64,000 nucleotides of DNA from Rusavskia elegans (taxonomy: Eukaryota; Ascomycota; Lecanoromycetes; Teloschistales; Teloschistaceae). The stretch spans positions 186,001-250,000 of the forward strand of contig SAUG01000067.1 of the NCBI GenBank assembly GCA_011316305.1, written 5' to 3'. The notes beneath the pieces were generated by a model that ran no database searches, was not told where the DNA came from, and was given only the letters and a program-made list of their open reading frames with translations. Every line of letters begins with the position of its first letter. The stretch's first letter is position 1. Both the position numbers and the translations under genes were made by a program. Shown here piece by piece: positions 43,975 to 55,725 of this stretch.

Positions 43975-46900
43975 TTAGCTTGATACTGCATCCGCACTAC
44001 GATTCGACTTACGCTCTTCATCCAACAGCGTCTTCTCCTTCCAGCTATCCTGAATCCAAGCAACCGTGACGATTCGAGGCAAAGGGCTAGTCCTGGAGTA
44101 TGTGATCAGCTTCCTGAACAGCAACATCTGCCATGACCAACGTACCCAGAGAGCTCATGTCGTATACTGCTAAGTCGACTTTTATCCTTACCGACTACTA
44201 CATGGGTGAGCCCATCTTCCCGAAGATGATCAGCGACTCGAGCTCCTGAGAATCTGGCGGTTGTCCTCGCTTGCAGTAGGTCCAGGTCTACCTCTGATAG
44301 TCTGTTTGCCGTGGACCTCATTGAGTCGTGGTCGTTGGAAAGCGTTTCCTCGGGGTTGTCGAAATATATAAGCAGATCTCTGAACAACCAGCCCCGCAGA
44401 CCCTGGAAATCACGAATATGCTCTTCAAGATCTCTCCTAACGGCGTCCAGGTTCGAATAGGGTTCGGACTTCGCCGGCATGGCATCGCAGATGTTTCGAA
44501 GCTCGTCTGTTGTAACATCCCTCGCGAAGCTGTCGTTGTACTGGTCTACATTGGTGTGAACCATCTGCTTCGAGTCATCGAACGTAGCGTATAGATGTCG
44601 GGGCTCGAAGGGCAGCAGAAATGTCGGCTTTTCCCTCTCGACTTCCGCCTGTTTGATGCAGTCCAAGATCCATGATGGCCGAATAATATCAACTCCACCG
44701 GTTTTTATCAATGAAGCGACTTGCACTGTCCTGCGGTCTCCGATACATATGGTGTTCATTGATGCGTTACGTTGCTGGAATATCTTCCCACCGTTGGCTT
44801 TTACCATCTGCTCCAGCTCCTCCTTCGTCCTCTTTTCGGGTTTAATAGAGTCAGTCATGATATAGAAGTTCTGCCCTCGAAAGACGGACGTCGCAGGACC
44901 GCCATATGGTGTATTCAGCATGACGTTGCCGCCAGCTACGGTTAGTGGTTTCTTGCGAGATGTTTTCTGACGTTTCTTTCTGCTGTCATCTACTTGCATC
45001 TTCTTTTTGTCAGTCTCCAGTTCAGCATTGCTTTTGAGCGCTTGAAACCCCGAGAGCGACAACGCTGTATCCCAGCGCCGGTCCTTCCGGATACTCTTGA
45101 ACCTTGGGAAACGAAGGGTATGGCCAGTCCTGAAGGAATCTGTGGGAGTAACCTGTGCTGCTTTCACCGAGATGACTACCGACTCATCTGGCCGGATCCA
45201 GACGTCCGGTCGCTCGTACTGGAGCTGTCCACCTGCTAGTTCAACGAAATCGACCGGGGGTCGTTTTGAATCCCAGGACTTCCATTTGCCTTCCGTTCGA
45301 TGTCGTATTTCCGCGTAGTCTTGAGCCGAAAAGCCTCCGCCAACTTTGAAGAAAGAGTAGCACTTCATTGGACTGGCCCCACTGTTCACTTGATTCTCGT
45401 CTACTCTCAGGCCACACATGAAGCTGGACAGATTCCCACCTCGGCGTCCGGAGCCATAGTAGCCTCCGATAATGATGCAGTCCAAATCCTCGCCAAACTC
45501 CGTCATATATTCAGGCTTCACTTTGATCCAGTCGTCATTCCGATCATTGAGACGGTAGGCAGATCGTGGATTTTTGATTACTAGACCCTCAGAAGCCTCG
45601 GCAACAACTTTCTGCAACAAATTTTCGATTTCCTTGACCGAAGTAGCTTCTACATACCGGTGGATCTCCAACCGACGGGACTCAGGTTGAACACTCATTT
45701 CCAAGGCTTTCCGACGATCTCTCATGGTATAGTCAGTGAGCGGCTGCCCATTAAGGTATAAGATATCGAAGACTTTGAAGAAAGGCCGATTACCTTTGGA
45801 AAGATGGTTCTTCTGCTGTTCCAGGGCGGCAGTCTTCAGCGTACCAAACGGCACCATGGCGTCTTGTTCCGGGTCCCAGGTGATCATTTCACCGTCCAAG
45901 ATGATGCTCCGAACGTTTTCCTGAAAGACGTTCTTGAGATGGCGGGTCAACGCAGCTCGTTCGTCGTCAAAACCGTTCCCGTATAGGTAGGTGTAGTCCT
46001 TGGCTTTCCTCGAGAAGAATGCAAATCGCTTGCCACCAGGGATAGTGTCATCGCTTTCCATGTGGAGCTGCATCCTCTCGCCATCCAGCTTTTCCTCAAT
46101 CCAAAAGGTTCGATCATCCTCTGTGGGTCTTAATTTGGCAATCATTTTGGAGAAATCGTGCATTTGGAACTGGGCCAGTTGAGGTTGAAAGCACTGCATA
46201 AGGGTAATACCTCGATCGTCACCTTCAAGACGTATGTTCTGATCGTACAGTTCCCAGCATACGCGACGGAGGTTGGAGGATATATTGAATAAGGACTCTG
46301 CATCCGGATGCCAGATATTGAAGATAGTCTTCTCCGTGGCACCCACCTTCATCTGGCGCAGGATGATTCGGATCAGCCACATTAGCTCGTCTGCATTCAT
46401 TCTCTGATAGAACTGCATGAAGATGCGTTGTTGAGCGTCTTCCTTCTGCGCGGCAGAAAGCTCGTCTAGAAGGCTATTCACCTCTCCAATAGACATGTCG
46501 CCTACTTTGATCAAGATAGGCCGCTTAGCGATCACCTCGTGGCATCTACCGGCAAAGTCGCCGGCCGTACGACTTGTAGTACTCTGGCCCGGTTGCTTCC
46601 AATTCAGTAAGTTGAAGCCGTCCTCGGAGTCCTTGTTGATTTTCATGACCTTGATCAATAACTTGGCGATAGTCTTCTCCTTCAAACCGTACATAGGCCG
46701 CTCCCGGTCTTTTTCGGGCAGAATGAGTCTGAAGGCCGGAAAGATGTCATTGCCAACTTCAAGGCGCCATTTGGATATGAATTGCTCAATGAGACTGCGG
46801 CGGACGTCGTGCGGATTGCGGCTGGATGGGCCATGAGGACCCTGTTTCTTCCTCGCAGTAGGCGGTCCGGTCGGCTTCTTCTTGTTCTCGTTGAGTGGGT

Positions 46901-47039
46901 CGAACAGGCGAATGAAAAGATCATGAAAAGGCAAGGTCGTAGAATGGTTCCGTGGGCGATTCGGGTACTTTTCATCGAGGTCCTGCTCGGCCACCTTCTC
47001 TGGGTCGGTGGTATCAAGGTTCTCATCATGGTCCGACAT
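43975..47039 (-). CDS. LIG4: DNA ligase IV
   Basis: An ATP-dependent ligase of non-homologous end joining; it works with the XRCC4/Lif1-type partner. Exons are 47039-44146 and 44092-43975 (1003 aa, usual size). The N-terminal DNA-binding domain includes FHDLFIRLFDPLNEN and RPMYGLKEKTIAKLLIKVM. The adenylation site is EEKLDGERMQLH, with Lys as the AMP acceptor. Later ligase motifs are IILDGEMITWDP, ASEGLVIKNP, DWIKVKPEYM and VWIRPDESVVISVKAAQ. Two BRCT regions follow: about 680-770 (FRGQNFYIMTD, GGKIFQQ, IIRPSWILDCI) and the C-terminus (LRGWLFRDLLIYFD to VAWIQDSWKEKTLLDEER). The start at 47039 (MSDHDENLD) is the only in-frame ATG near. The last residues may be changed by an extra splice. Confidence 0.96.
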
Positions 47040-48212
47040 ATCTGCAAAGCCACTTTGGGGAAGTGCTCGTCTGGCCAAATGATAGGCAAATGTTCTTTGC
47101 GTGGTGGATATATCAATCAAACGATGCGCTCAGAATACCAACTAGAGTACTCTAGATGGTGTTGAGGAACGATCACACACTCTTCAACTTCATAAAGAAG
47201 TCGCAGTACTGCGACTGTAAAATGACCTTCTAGGCAAACACCACGGCATATCGATAGTGTCTAGCGCTGACAGGGAACTGATATTTGGTACGTCATACCC
47301 TTCTTGTCAGAACAAGAATAGATTGCAAGGAGGAAGCCACATGATACAGATCGAGATAAATAAGAGACCAGTACCTCATTGTAGAACGTCAGTGGTCAAC
47401 GTAAGCTGTATAGTGATACTTGCTCAGTCGTTAGAACGATATCCCTTGTCGAGGTACCGGCTGTTGTACGCTCCCTGAGTATTATTGATGACATGACGAG
47501 CCGTTTAACTCTGCATTAGCGCTGCATGCCCGGCATTTGATGAGCCGGGACTTAGCCGAATGCAGTCTCTATCTGCCTGCTATCAACCTAGTGAACATTT
47601 ACCTGACCTCTCAGGGTCTCACTAAGCTACCAAGGCTAAGGTACCTTACCTTAAGATGAAGAGCGGGGAAATAAGGGTCCAAAATGCGCTACGTCGAGTC
47701 CATGGCACTGGACCGAAGCTAGCAGTTTTCTCTTATTACTTGAGCGGCTGTTCCAGGTGTGAGTTGAGGCTGAGTGAACAGGTTTGCTACGACTCGTGAC
47801 AACAATCTGTTTGATGTTGGAACAGGCCGGGTACACTCGAACAGATTTGAGACGACATGCGGGAAGGCGCCATGGCATATCGATGCTGCGGTCCGGTGTT
47901 GCTGCGTTGGTTTCACTGCCGCTGTTATCTTTGAGTCCTTTGACCGCAACGATAAGACCCTTCATCTTAAAGACAACAGCCCCTCTTCTTGTCCAATTTT
48001 CTTCTGCCTGCCCACATCCGCCCTCTGTTTCTGCGCACACGTACACCTACGTTCTAATTGTCCCGGTAGTTTCATCGCTTTTCCGACTCGTTTTCCCTTC
48101 ATTGGAAGCAAACTTTTACGCCTCTAGCTGCAAAGTCGCTGTCGTCGCCGTCGCCTGCAAGGGTTTCAACTCCCAATTTTCGCAGTGATTGGCCTTCCAC
48201 CTCCACAGTGAT
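47040..48212. promoter_or_regulatory. divergent upstream region of LIG4 and the amidase gene
   Basis: A 1.17-kb gap between two start codons. It holds copy 2 of the dispersed repeat (47405-47470) and a TAAGGTACCTTACCTTAAG palindromic stretch near 47637. ORFs at 47651-48188 are not convincing. No other structure seen. Confidence 0.5.
47405..47470 (+). repeat. dispersed intergenic repeat, copy 2
   Basis: Best match to copy 1. The hairpin is TCGTTAGAACGA; relative to copy 1 both arms changed together, so the pairing is preserved. It ends TCGAGGTACCGGCTGT like copy 1. Confidence 0.8.
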
Positions 48213-50246
48213 ATGCAGCTCAGTCTCCTCGCGAGACTGGTGTATGTTATTTCTGTCGTCTCTACTGCTTGGTCTAACCCCACAGGAGAGCACCAATGTC
48301 GCCTTGCCACTCCACACTTCTCAATTTTTCCCCTCCTTGACGACATCAGCATCGAAAATCTGCACGCCCTCTTCCGCAATGGATCTCTCACCAGTGTCAA
48401 CCTGGTACACGTGAGTCTCGTCCATCACCCATCTCATTCGGCCCGACTGAAGAAAACCTGCCAGGCATACATTGAGCGAATTCAGGAAGTCAATCCTTCC
48501 CTGAGAGCGGTTGGCGAAATCAATCCGGATGCCCTGAACATCGCCCGCGCCTTGGACGTTGAGCGCTCCATCGGCCGAGTGCGAGGGTGAGTCTGATCCA
48601 TCACACCCCAGCTACAAAGGCACCAAATAACCCTGTGCAGGCCCCTACACGGTATTCCCATCCTGATAAAGGCATGTCTGGCTCGCTCTCCCATGATGGA
48701 TGTCATATTTACGATGCATTAGGACAACATCGCTACCAAGGACCAGATGAATAATACAGGTAGCTACAGCTCTTTTCGATGTTATCGATTATGCTGACTC
48801 TTTGAAGCTGGCTCGTATGCCTTGGTCGGGGCGAAGGTCTCTCGCGAGTCATCTGTTGTTACAAGGCTAAGGGACGCCGGAGCCGTCGTATTAGGCAAAG
48901 CAACAATGGGGGAATGGGCGCAGTGCAGGTCACGCAAAGCCAGCTCCTCTCACGGATGGAGTGCATACGGTGGCCAGGTCCTCGGTGCCTACTACCCCCA
49001 GCAAGATCCTTCTGGCAGCTCGAGCGGCAGCGCCGTCGCTGTTTCTATAGGACTCGCTCTCGGCTCAATAGCAACGGAGACCAGTGGCAGCATTGTCAAT
49101 CCAGCCGAGCGGGGCAACGTCGTGGGGATCAAGCCTACGCTGGGCCTTACCTCAAGGGATATGGTTATTCCCATCAGTATCCGTCAGGACACGGTGGGTC
49201 CTATTGGCCGAACGGTCAAAGATGCTGCCTACATGCTGTCCGCCATCGCCGGCAAAGATACCTTCGACAATTGGACGTCAACACAGCCATTCGAGGTGGC
49301 GCCGGACTACGTCAAGGCTTGCAATTTTCTGGGCTTAAAGGGGGCACGAGTCGGAATCCCCCGCAATGGCATAGACTACTACCTGGACAGTTCGACGAAG
49401 CCAGTAATGGTAGCCTTCGAACAAGCTCTTCAGACTGTTCGGGATGCCGGGGCTAGGGTCATTGAAGAAGCCAACTTCTCCTCCTTCGATGCCCCGTCGT
49501 TTGCAAGGAATAGCAGCATCGTCTTGGATACCGACTTTGTAGGGGGTCTAGCGAACTATCTCGCCTCTTTGTCGACCAATCCGAATAACATCCATAGCCT
49601 TTCCGATCTCACTCGTTTCACCAGAGCCGATCCACGTGAGGAACACCCGGACCGGGACACTTACGTTTGGGACCGGCAATTGGGCCGCAACCTCACTAGC
49701 ACCTCGCTTGAATCGTTCATGGCGTATCAAGCGAATTTGAGGATGGGCGGCGAGGAAGGGGTAATCGGAGCTCTTGACCGGCACAAGCTTGATGCCCTCA
49801 TCATGCCCACATTTGCATCCTTCCATCTGCCGGCAATTGCCGGACTACCGATTGTTACTGTTCCTTTGGGATTCTACCCTGCCCAAACACCACTTACCAT
49901 GAATCTCAAGAGGACGATGGTGTCTGTGGCGCCGAATATCCCGTTCGGCCTTGCTTTTGTTGGCCGCAGATGGAGCGAGGAGAAGCTCATCTCCTTGGCT
50001 TATGCTTTCGAGCAACGTACGATGATCCGAAGGAAGATGAAACCGTACATTCGGCCCACATTCGAGCTGTCCGATCAGCTGGAACCCACGGAAGAGACGC
50101 CGTACAAGCTCAAGGTCCAATACCGACCTCCGGTGATCAATCAGCCAAGATTTGGCCAGCTTGTTATCCAAAAGACCATGGGCAGACTGTTCCTAGTCAG
50201 GAGCTGGATCTGGTCTGTCCTAGGACTCCAGCACAGCCTGTTATAA
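48213..50246 (+). CDS. secreted amidase (amidase-signature family)
   Basis: An amide hydrolase of the Ser-Ser-Lys amidase-signature family; the natural substrate is unknown. Exons are 48213-48410, 48465-48586, 48641-48671, 48723-48759 and 48808-50246 (608 aa). The start MQLSLLARLVYVISVVSTAW looks like a signal peptide, so secretion is likely. The catalytic Lys is in PLHGIPILIKDN, assembled across an intron. The cis-Ser is in the SGSSSGSAVAV stretch and the nucleophile Ser in ATETSGSIVNPA. The GLTSRDMVIPISIRQDTVGP and HKLDALIMPTF motifs follow. The intron at 48672-48722 begins GC (GCATGT) and ends AG, an uncommon but accepted class. The tail after residue 540 is less conserved. Confidence 0.9.
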
Positions 50247-50831
50247 ACGCATCATTTGGATCCTTATTGCATTACTATAGCGAGGCGCTGGGAAGGTTGA
50301 GGTTCATTACATAGACCATGGCTGGTTCTGGGCCATTCATGATTTGGTAGACCTGCTGTACGCTCGTTGCATTGAGGTCCGAAGATACCCCTACCTAGAC
50401 GTATGAATACATGTTTTACTCGGTGTGGCACCTTTAGCTGTTGCGTATTAGGACTACTAGATCTCTTCAATTTACACATCTAGCAGCTGTATGGTACTGC
50501 CTAGACGATTGTTCGAACGATGTCCGATATCGGGGTACTCCGTATCGATTTGATAATAAAGATTCGTGGTTTCCAGCGCTTTTCGGAAGAGCTGATTTCG
50601 CAGGCCGCCTGGACAGTCTCGTAAAACCACATCAAGTATCTTCCATGATCGGTATATTGGACTAACATCATGTGACCGTATGGGTAAATCCCAGAACCAC
50701 AAAAGAACCAACCTTTCCAGCGGATGGGTGAGGGAAAGAGACACTAGTCACCTCCATAACCCATTCCAACGAGGCTTTCACCGACATGCGATGCTTGGAT
50801 CGTAGCAAATTTCGGGGATGCCGACTCATCC
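50247..50831. other. intergenic region, amidase to IRS4
   Basis: A gap of 585 bp holding the divergent third copy of the dispersed repeat (50486-50541). No supportable gene; the ORFs on both strands are shadows or chance. Confidence 0.45.
50486..50541 (+). repeat. dispersed intergenic repeat, copy 3 (divergent)
   Basis: Aligns without gaps over 56 bp to 47405-47460 with about 36 matches. Keeps GCTGTAT at the left, the GTTCGAACGAT core (a hairpin) and the GGTAC word at the right. Confidence 0.5.
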
Positions 50832-52331
50832 ATGACTGTGCCACGCGAGCGCTCACCAGCTTTCCAAGGAGCCAGATTGGCTTTCTCCTCATCTCCGGCA
50901 AGCTCAATTGTGAGCCAGGCGCCGAGCAACAACACCTACAGCGGAAGTCATGGAGCTCTCGCAGCAGCTACTTCGGCAGGAAAACACAATCGAAGGACTC
51001 TAGGCAATGATGACCTTGCGGACGGCAAGCTGGTCAACAGGCGGAATGTCTCCAGGAGTCCACAGCAACATGACAATAATAATGGCCCCCCTTCGTACAT
51101 TGCTGCGAATCGTGCAGCTCGACCGTCAACCGAACTCCTTCCAGCTCCCACGAATTCCCTGCTGCTCCAAAATCGGCCTCGTCCTTCTCCGCTGAGATCT
51201 CACAGCGATCTTTCCGGGGCTGCCAATACCGACGGGCCTTCGATCAATGCCCTCATCAAGCGCTATGAGGGCGACAACAGTCAGCTTTCAACGTCCGGAC
51301 ATCTCCACAACCTACCGGGCAAAAGGACCCATTCCCTCAATACCTTAGGGAATCGATCTATCAGCCATTCGAAACGTCCTACAGCCTCAAAAAGATCTTC
51401 TGAAAGCCAACAGTCATTCGCTATACCCAGACCACCATCAAGCTCAACGGAGTCTTCCTACACGTCGGCAGCCGACGAGCCCACCATCCAACAGGACATT
51501 TCGCTTGTGCCTGATATTTCTCCCAGTCTTCGCCTATCTCCAGTACCCCACCCAGGGCCCCCCAAATACCCCGACAGGAGAAAGAGTAATACCAACGCCA
51601 ACAATGTACGTCGTATTGAACCACTCTTATCAAACAGCATCATCCCACAGCTATCCGCCGACTCCCTCGCCGACGCAATGGTCGCCTCCTCCCTTGCCTC
51701 CTCGCGAGCCCCATCCCCAACAAGACCTCCACTCCCTCCGCCCCGCCGCCGCAGCCGCCCGCACCTCTTCCACCGCACCCACAGCGCCGAAGAACCAGGC
51801 TCTAGGACCCCCAGTCCCTCCAAAGGCTACCTCAGACAAACCCTGCGCGCTCCCTTAGAACCCAGCCAAGCCGAAACGCTCGCAATGGGAAAACATAAGA
51901 ACAAACGCTTCATCAACAAGCACCCCAACAAACACCATGAAGGCGACCGAAAAAGATGGCGAGACCAGATCACCGAGTTCGAAAGAAAACGGTATGAAGG
52001 CGTCTGGGCGGCGAATAGGGGGTTGTTGACCTCGACGTACCGCCCTCCTTCTTCCTCTGCTTCGCAGCCCATCGATTTGGCGAACAGTGTTCTCAACCTC
52101 GTGGTGCGCGATATCTGGAGTCGCAGCAACCTTCCATCAGACGTCCTGGAGGAGACGTGGGAACTCGTCAACTCCAACGGGACGGGTCTGCTGTCGAAAG
52201 ATGAGTTTGTGGTCGGCATGTGGCTTTTGGATCAGAGGCTTAAAGGACGGAAATTGCCCGGGAAGGTGTCGGATAGTGTATGGTTCAGTGCAAGGGGGTT
52301 GACGGGTGTAAAGGTGAGGAGACGGCATTGA
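50832..52331 (+). CDS. IRS4: EH-domain protein, Irs4/Tax4-like
   Basis: Yeast Irs4 and Tax4 are EH-domain proteins that regulate phosphatidylinositol 4,5-bisphosphate levels, cell-wall integrity and autophagy. This single-exon ORF has 499 codons. Residues 1-360 are Ser/Pro-rich and disordered, with poly-Pro patches (PTRPPLPPPRRRSRP) that could bind SH3 domains. The C-terminal 130 residues form the conserved part. A basic HKNKRFINKHPNKHHEGDRK patch and WRDQITEFERKRYEGVWAAN lead into an EH domain, with the EF-hand-like loop NSNGTGLLSKDEF and FVVGMWLLDQRLKGRKLP. The start MTVPRERSPAFQGARLAFSS is the first ATG of the frame. Confidence 0.88.
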   Translation: MTVPRERSPAFQGARLAFSSSPASSIVSQAPSNNTYSGSHGALAAATSAGKHNRRTLGNDDLADGKLVNRRNVSRSPQQHDNNNGPPSYIAANRAARPSTELLPAPTNSLLLQNRPRPSPLRSHSDLSGAANTDGPSINALIKRYEGDNSQLSTSGHLHNLPGKRTHSLNTLGNRSISHSKRPTASKRSSESQQSFAIPRPPSSSTESSYTSAADEPTIQQDISLVPDISPSLRLSPVPHPGPPKYPDRRKSNTNANNVRRIEPLLSNSIIPQLSADSLADAMVASSLASSRAPSPTRPPLPPPRRRSRPHLFHRTHSAEEPGSRTPSPSKGYLRQTLRAPLEPSQAETLAMGKHKNKRFINKHPNKHHEGDRKRWRDQITEFERKRYEGVWAANRGLLTSTYRPPSSSASQPIDLANSVLNLVVRDIWSRSNLPSDVLEETWELVNSNGTGLLSKDEFVVGMWLLDQRLKGRKLPGKVSDSVWFSARGLTGVKVRRRH

Positions 52332-53242
52332 GGTTATTGTTTGGGTGCGGACAGCATTGTAGGTTGATATGATGGTCAATGGGCGTTATTTGTCTGGTTC
52401 GATGATACCCCCTGTTTCTCTACCGCGCACGGGTTTCCAGATCGTCCAGTATGGACTTTACTTTTAGGGAACGCATTCCCGGCACATGCCATTTTGACTA
52501 AATCACACCATTTCCCCTATATCGAGAGACACATCTCAACGTAGGCCACACAGCAACTACTGAATATATTCACAGGAGCCAAGTACCGTGAGGTACTGAT
52601 AGCTTGGTCTCTACTCTATCCACTACACGCTTGTAGCAGTTGCATACTAACTGCTAAGCACTCGCTAGGACGGCGTTCCAATAGCGAGGTACCGACTGCT
52701 CTAGCCTCCGGACCCATTGCGATTAGATTCTCAGATAATAAGCCTGGTAATCAAACTGAAGGGGAAAAGAGGTGTATTCTAGTCATAGAGACATGTGCGA
52801 GGATGCGCCTGGGAGTTCGCAGTTGTGGTCAGACGTCAGTAGGATTGAGAAAGAAAATCATCAAAAGTTCTGACATTGCTTTACCGGATGTTCAGGAGAT
52901 CCATGAGTAATTTGCTAACACAAGCATCCAAACCGCCCTGACCCTGCTTTCCAGTAACACCAGACTTCCACAGGCTGGTCCTGGAAACGCCAATCGCAAA
53001 GAACAAAGTTCCACCTTATCGACACCTCCAAGGCCGAGGTTTGCAAGTTGGAACATGAAGGACATGGACATCGTCAGCAATAAAATACAGACACCCGGAA
53101 GCATTTTCGGGAAAGTCCTTGAATCCAGATGCAGTGCCTGTCAAAAGCATGCCTGCCGACTTTTTCCATATCCAGAAGCTTGTGAGGGTATCAGCACGAA
53201 TTGAAGGCCTTCAAAGAGCTGCCGTTAGCATAGGATCACGGC
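52332..53242. other. convergent intergenic region, IRS4 to ASE1
   Basis: A gap of 911 bp between two 3' ends. Contains the fourth, divergent copy of the dispersed repeat (52640-52698). Nothing else supportable. Confidence 0.45.
52640..52698 (+). repeat. dispersed intergenic repeat, copy 4 (divergent)
   Basis: Matches copy 2 with one gap: CGCTAGGACGGCG against CGTTAGAACGATA, then GCGAGGTACCGACTG against TCGAGGTACCGGCTG. The hairpin arms are less perfect here. Confidence 0.45.
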
Positions 53243-55725
53243 TCAGAAAGCATCCTCATCGGTCCATCCGGCATCGCTGCCAGCCTGTACATGTCGCCCA
53301 GTCGTCTCTTCGATCACCGTCTCAGTTGTTCCCCCGGTTCCGTAAATGCCCCTGAATTTCTTCCCCGGTCCGCCCCGAGGGGGAGTATACCCCCCCTCCG
53401 GAGTCATCCGTTTCCCCATCTTAGCCGCCCGAAGCTTGGCGTAGTATGCTTCAGTGGCATCGACTTCGGGTTCTGAGGCGTCATCAAAGGTTTCCCAGTT
53501 CTCCGAGCCAGTCGCTGCGGTCGTTGTGGTAGAGGTCGTGGAGATCTGTCGACTGTCCGCGACAGGAACATAGCGGCTCTTTTGCTGGTGATGAGGGTCA
53601 AAGTGTCTGGAGGCATGAAGATCTCGGTAGTTTTGGGGGGTGTTTTGTTCTGACTGCATCGCGGATGAGGTGACGTATGACATTCGTTCTCGGTCGTCAT
53701 ATACGTCTTCAGGGGAGATTTGTCTCACGCTGCCAGTTCCCGTCGAAGAAGCAACGCTTGTGCAGCGTATGTTTTCCGTGTCATAGTAATTCTGTGGGGT
53801 CATGGTAGGTGGTTCGAAAAGCTCTCGCATCTTGGGCGGCGGTGCGCGTGCTGGAGGCGCCATCTTTCGCATGGTATTCGTGTCGTACGAGCGTTCTGGT
53901 ACCCGTCGTTCAGGTGAGTTGCCACCATGCTGCATATTGCCTAGTGGTACGCGTGCCGGGATCTTGGATGGAGTTCTTCCCCCCGTACCAGAAGCCGTTG
54001 AGCTTGCCAGTGGGTTTTTCCTCAGGGTGCCCGTCGGCGTCTTTGCCCCCGAGCGTGATGGAGGTGCTCCTCTCATTACACTGCCCGCACGTGAACTCGA
54101 AGGCGCAGGAGCAGACTTTAATGGAACTTTGACGGTGGTAGGTGCAAGCCCCGATGGTGTTTTCGATCGGGGAGGTAGCGCTTTTGGTGCAGCCGCTTCC
54201 ATTTCGTCCAGATAGCTCTTACCATGGACAAGGAAAGGACGACCATACTCGTCCTCCCAGCGTTCAAGAGTCTTCTTTAACTCGACCTCTACCTTGGGAA
54301 GATCTTTCGCAATCCGCTTTCGCATCTTTTCTTCTCTTAACAACCGCGTCGGATCACGCTTTTCTCCCTTGGTCCCCTTCCCAAGCAGTCGTGATGCGTC
54401 TTGGCTTGAAGCGGATAGATCCTCACGATCTTTGACCAGTGACTTGTGTTTGTCAATGAGTTGTAACGTTGGTGCACGTTGCTCCTTCAGTGCCTCCAAA
54501 CGTTCGATTTCTCCCTCGTGAGCGGATAACAAGGCGTCGCTGTACACGTCTGAGAAAGCTGGAGTGAACTCAAGCATTTCTTCCTCGGAAAAGTAAAGCT
54601 CATCCCAGAGCGCCTGAAGCTTGTACCTTGCGTCTTCAACGAACAGGTGCAGGTTTTGTCGCTTCAGCTCATTCAACCGGTCAAGTTCGGCTTCGAATTC
54701 GTTGATGACGCGAAGTCCACAGCCGCGGTTCTGCGCGAGGAATCTCTTGCGATCTGACTCTTCGACACTAAGACGATCCCATAGACCCTCCACATGTGCC
54801 TTCAGTTCTTTGAGCTTGCGTTCGCGACCGCGCTTCTCTTCTAGCAGTCGATCACGTCGGGCTTGTAAATTTTGGATATCTTGTTGGTGCAGTCCCAATT
54901 GCTCCGGCGCTTCGCGGTGGTACTTGACGATGGAGCTGTCTGTCTGTGCCTGAGGGGTCCCCAATTCGGCCCACAGACTGACGACCTCCTCTGCCGTGGT
55001 CTTGACCGTCACCAATCGTCGGTTATACTCGTCATACACACGAGTGAACTCGTTATCCAATGCTGTGAAGTACGAGGGCGAGAGATCGAAAGTAGGTGAA
55101 ACACGCGCATTTTCTGAGGTCGGAGGGAGGGTGACTTTGATGAAGGAGGACTCGAGGTGCGACGAGTATGATTCGAGAGCTTGTACAAGTTCTGTCTCCA
55201 TTAGTCATCCGTTGTGGCTCTGCTTTAGTCAGGCTTACTCTTAACTTGTTCGAATCGCTCGCTGTGTTGTCGAGCGACGATGTTGTACTTTTCTTTGAGG
55301 CCAGCGACGCACCGCGTCAAGGGAACAGTGACCTTAAGCTTTTGATCGTCCAGCTGGTACGTGCCATTGGGCTTGTGATCTTCGAGCGATGCTTCCATCT
55401 GCTTGATCGTTTTGATGATTTGATGCGCCTCCTCGGTAAGCTCATTCTTCTCGCTAGGAGTCTCTGTCAGATCAAAAGCCGCATGTGATTGAAGGATTGA
55501 CGAACGTAGTGACCAGCTTCAACTGATTATTTAGGGTTTCTGAAAGCGCAGCGAAAAGCTATCGACGTCAGTGGTCAACTGCTGCAATAGCTAGTCATGC
55601 GCGCGACGACTTACTTCCGCCTCTCGAGATTCTCTTTCGTGTGTTTGCAGCCCTATATCATCGAATATGCCGTGGAGCTGTCCGATGATAGTAGTGACTT
55701 GCGTCGTAAGATGATTTGTATCCAT
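53243..55725 (-). CDS. ASE1: microtubule bundling protein Ase1 (MAP65/PRC1 family)
   Basis: Crosslin­ks antiparallel microtubules in the spindle midzone during anaphase. Exons are 55725-55615, 55558-55506, 55453-55239 and 55191-53243 (775 aa). The N-terminal helices run IIGQLHGIFDDIGLQTHERE to SYFTALDNEF, with coiled-coil heptads (LQARRDRLLEEKRGRERKLK). The central spectrin-like microtubule-binding part has LWDELYFSEEEMLEF and LERWEDEYGRPFLVHGKSYL. The C-terminal 280 residues are basic, Ser/Pro-rich and disordered (KTPSGLAP, SRSGAKTPTGTLRK), with many SP/TP sites that fit Cdk control. The GTTCGT donor of exon 2 is unusual, but the joined LKLVTTEKNELTEEAH fits the family. Divergent from CSN5. 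Confidence 0.93.

Noticed and set aside
47651..48188. ORFs upstream of the amidase
   Set aside because: Overlapping frames on both strands with no family features; the hydrophobic stretches read as chance in pyrimidine-rich promoter DNA.
51421..52219. Several ORFs antisense to IRS4
   Set aside because: They mirror its Ser/Pro-rich low-complexity frame, a known source of long shadow ORFs.
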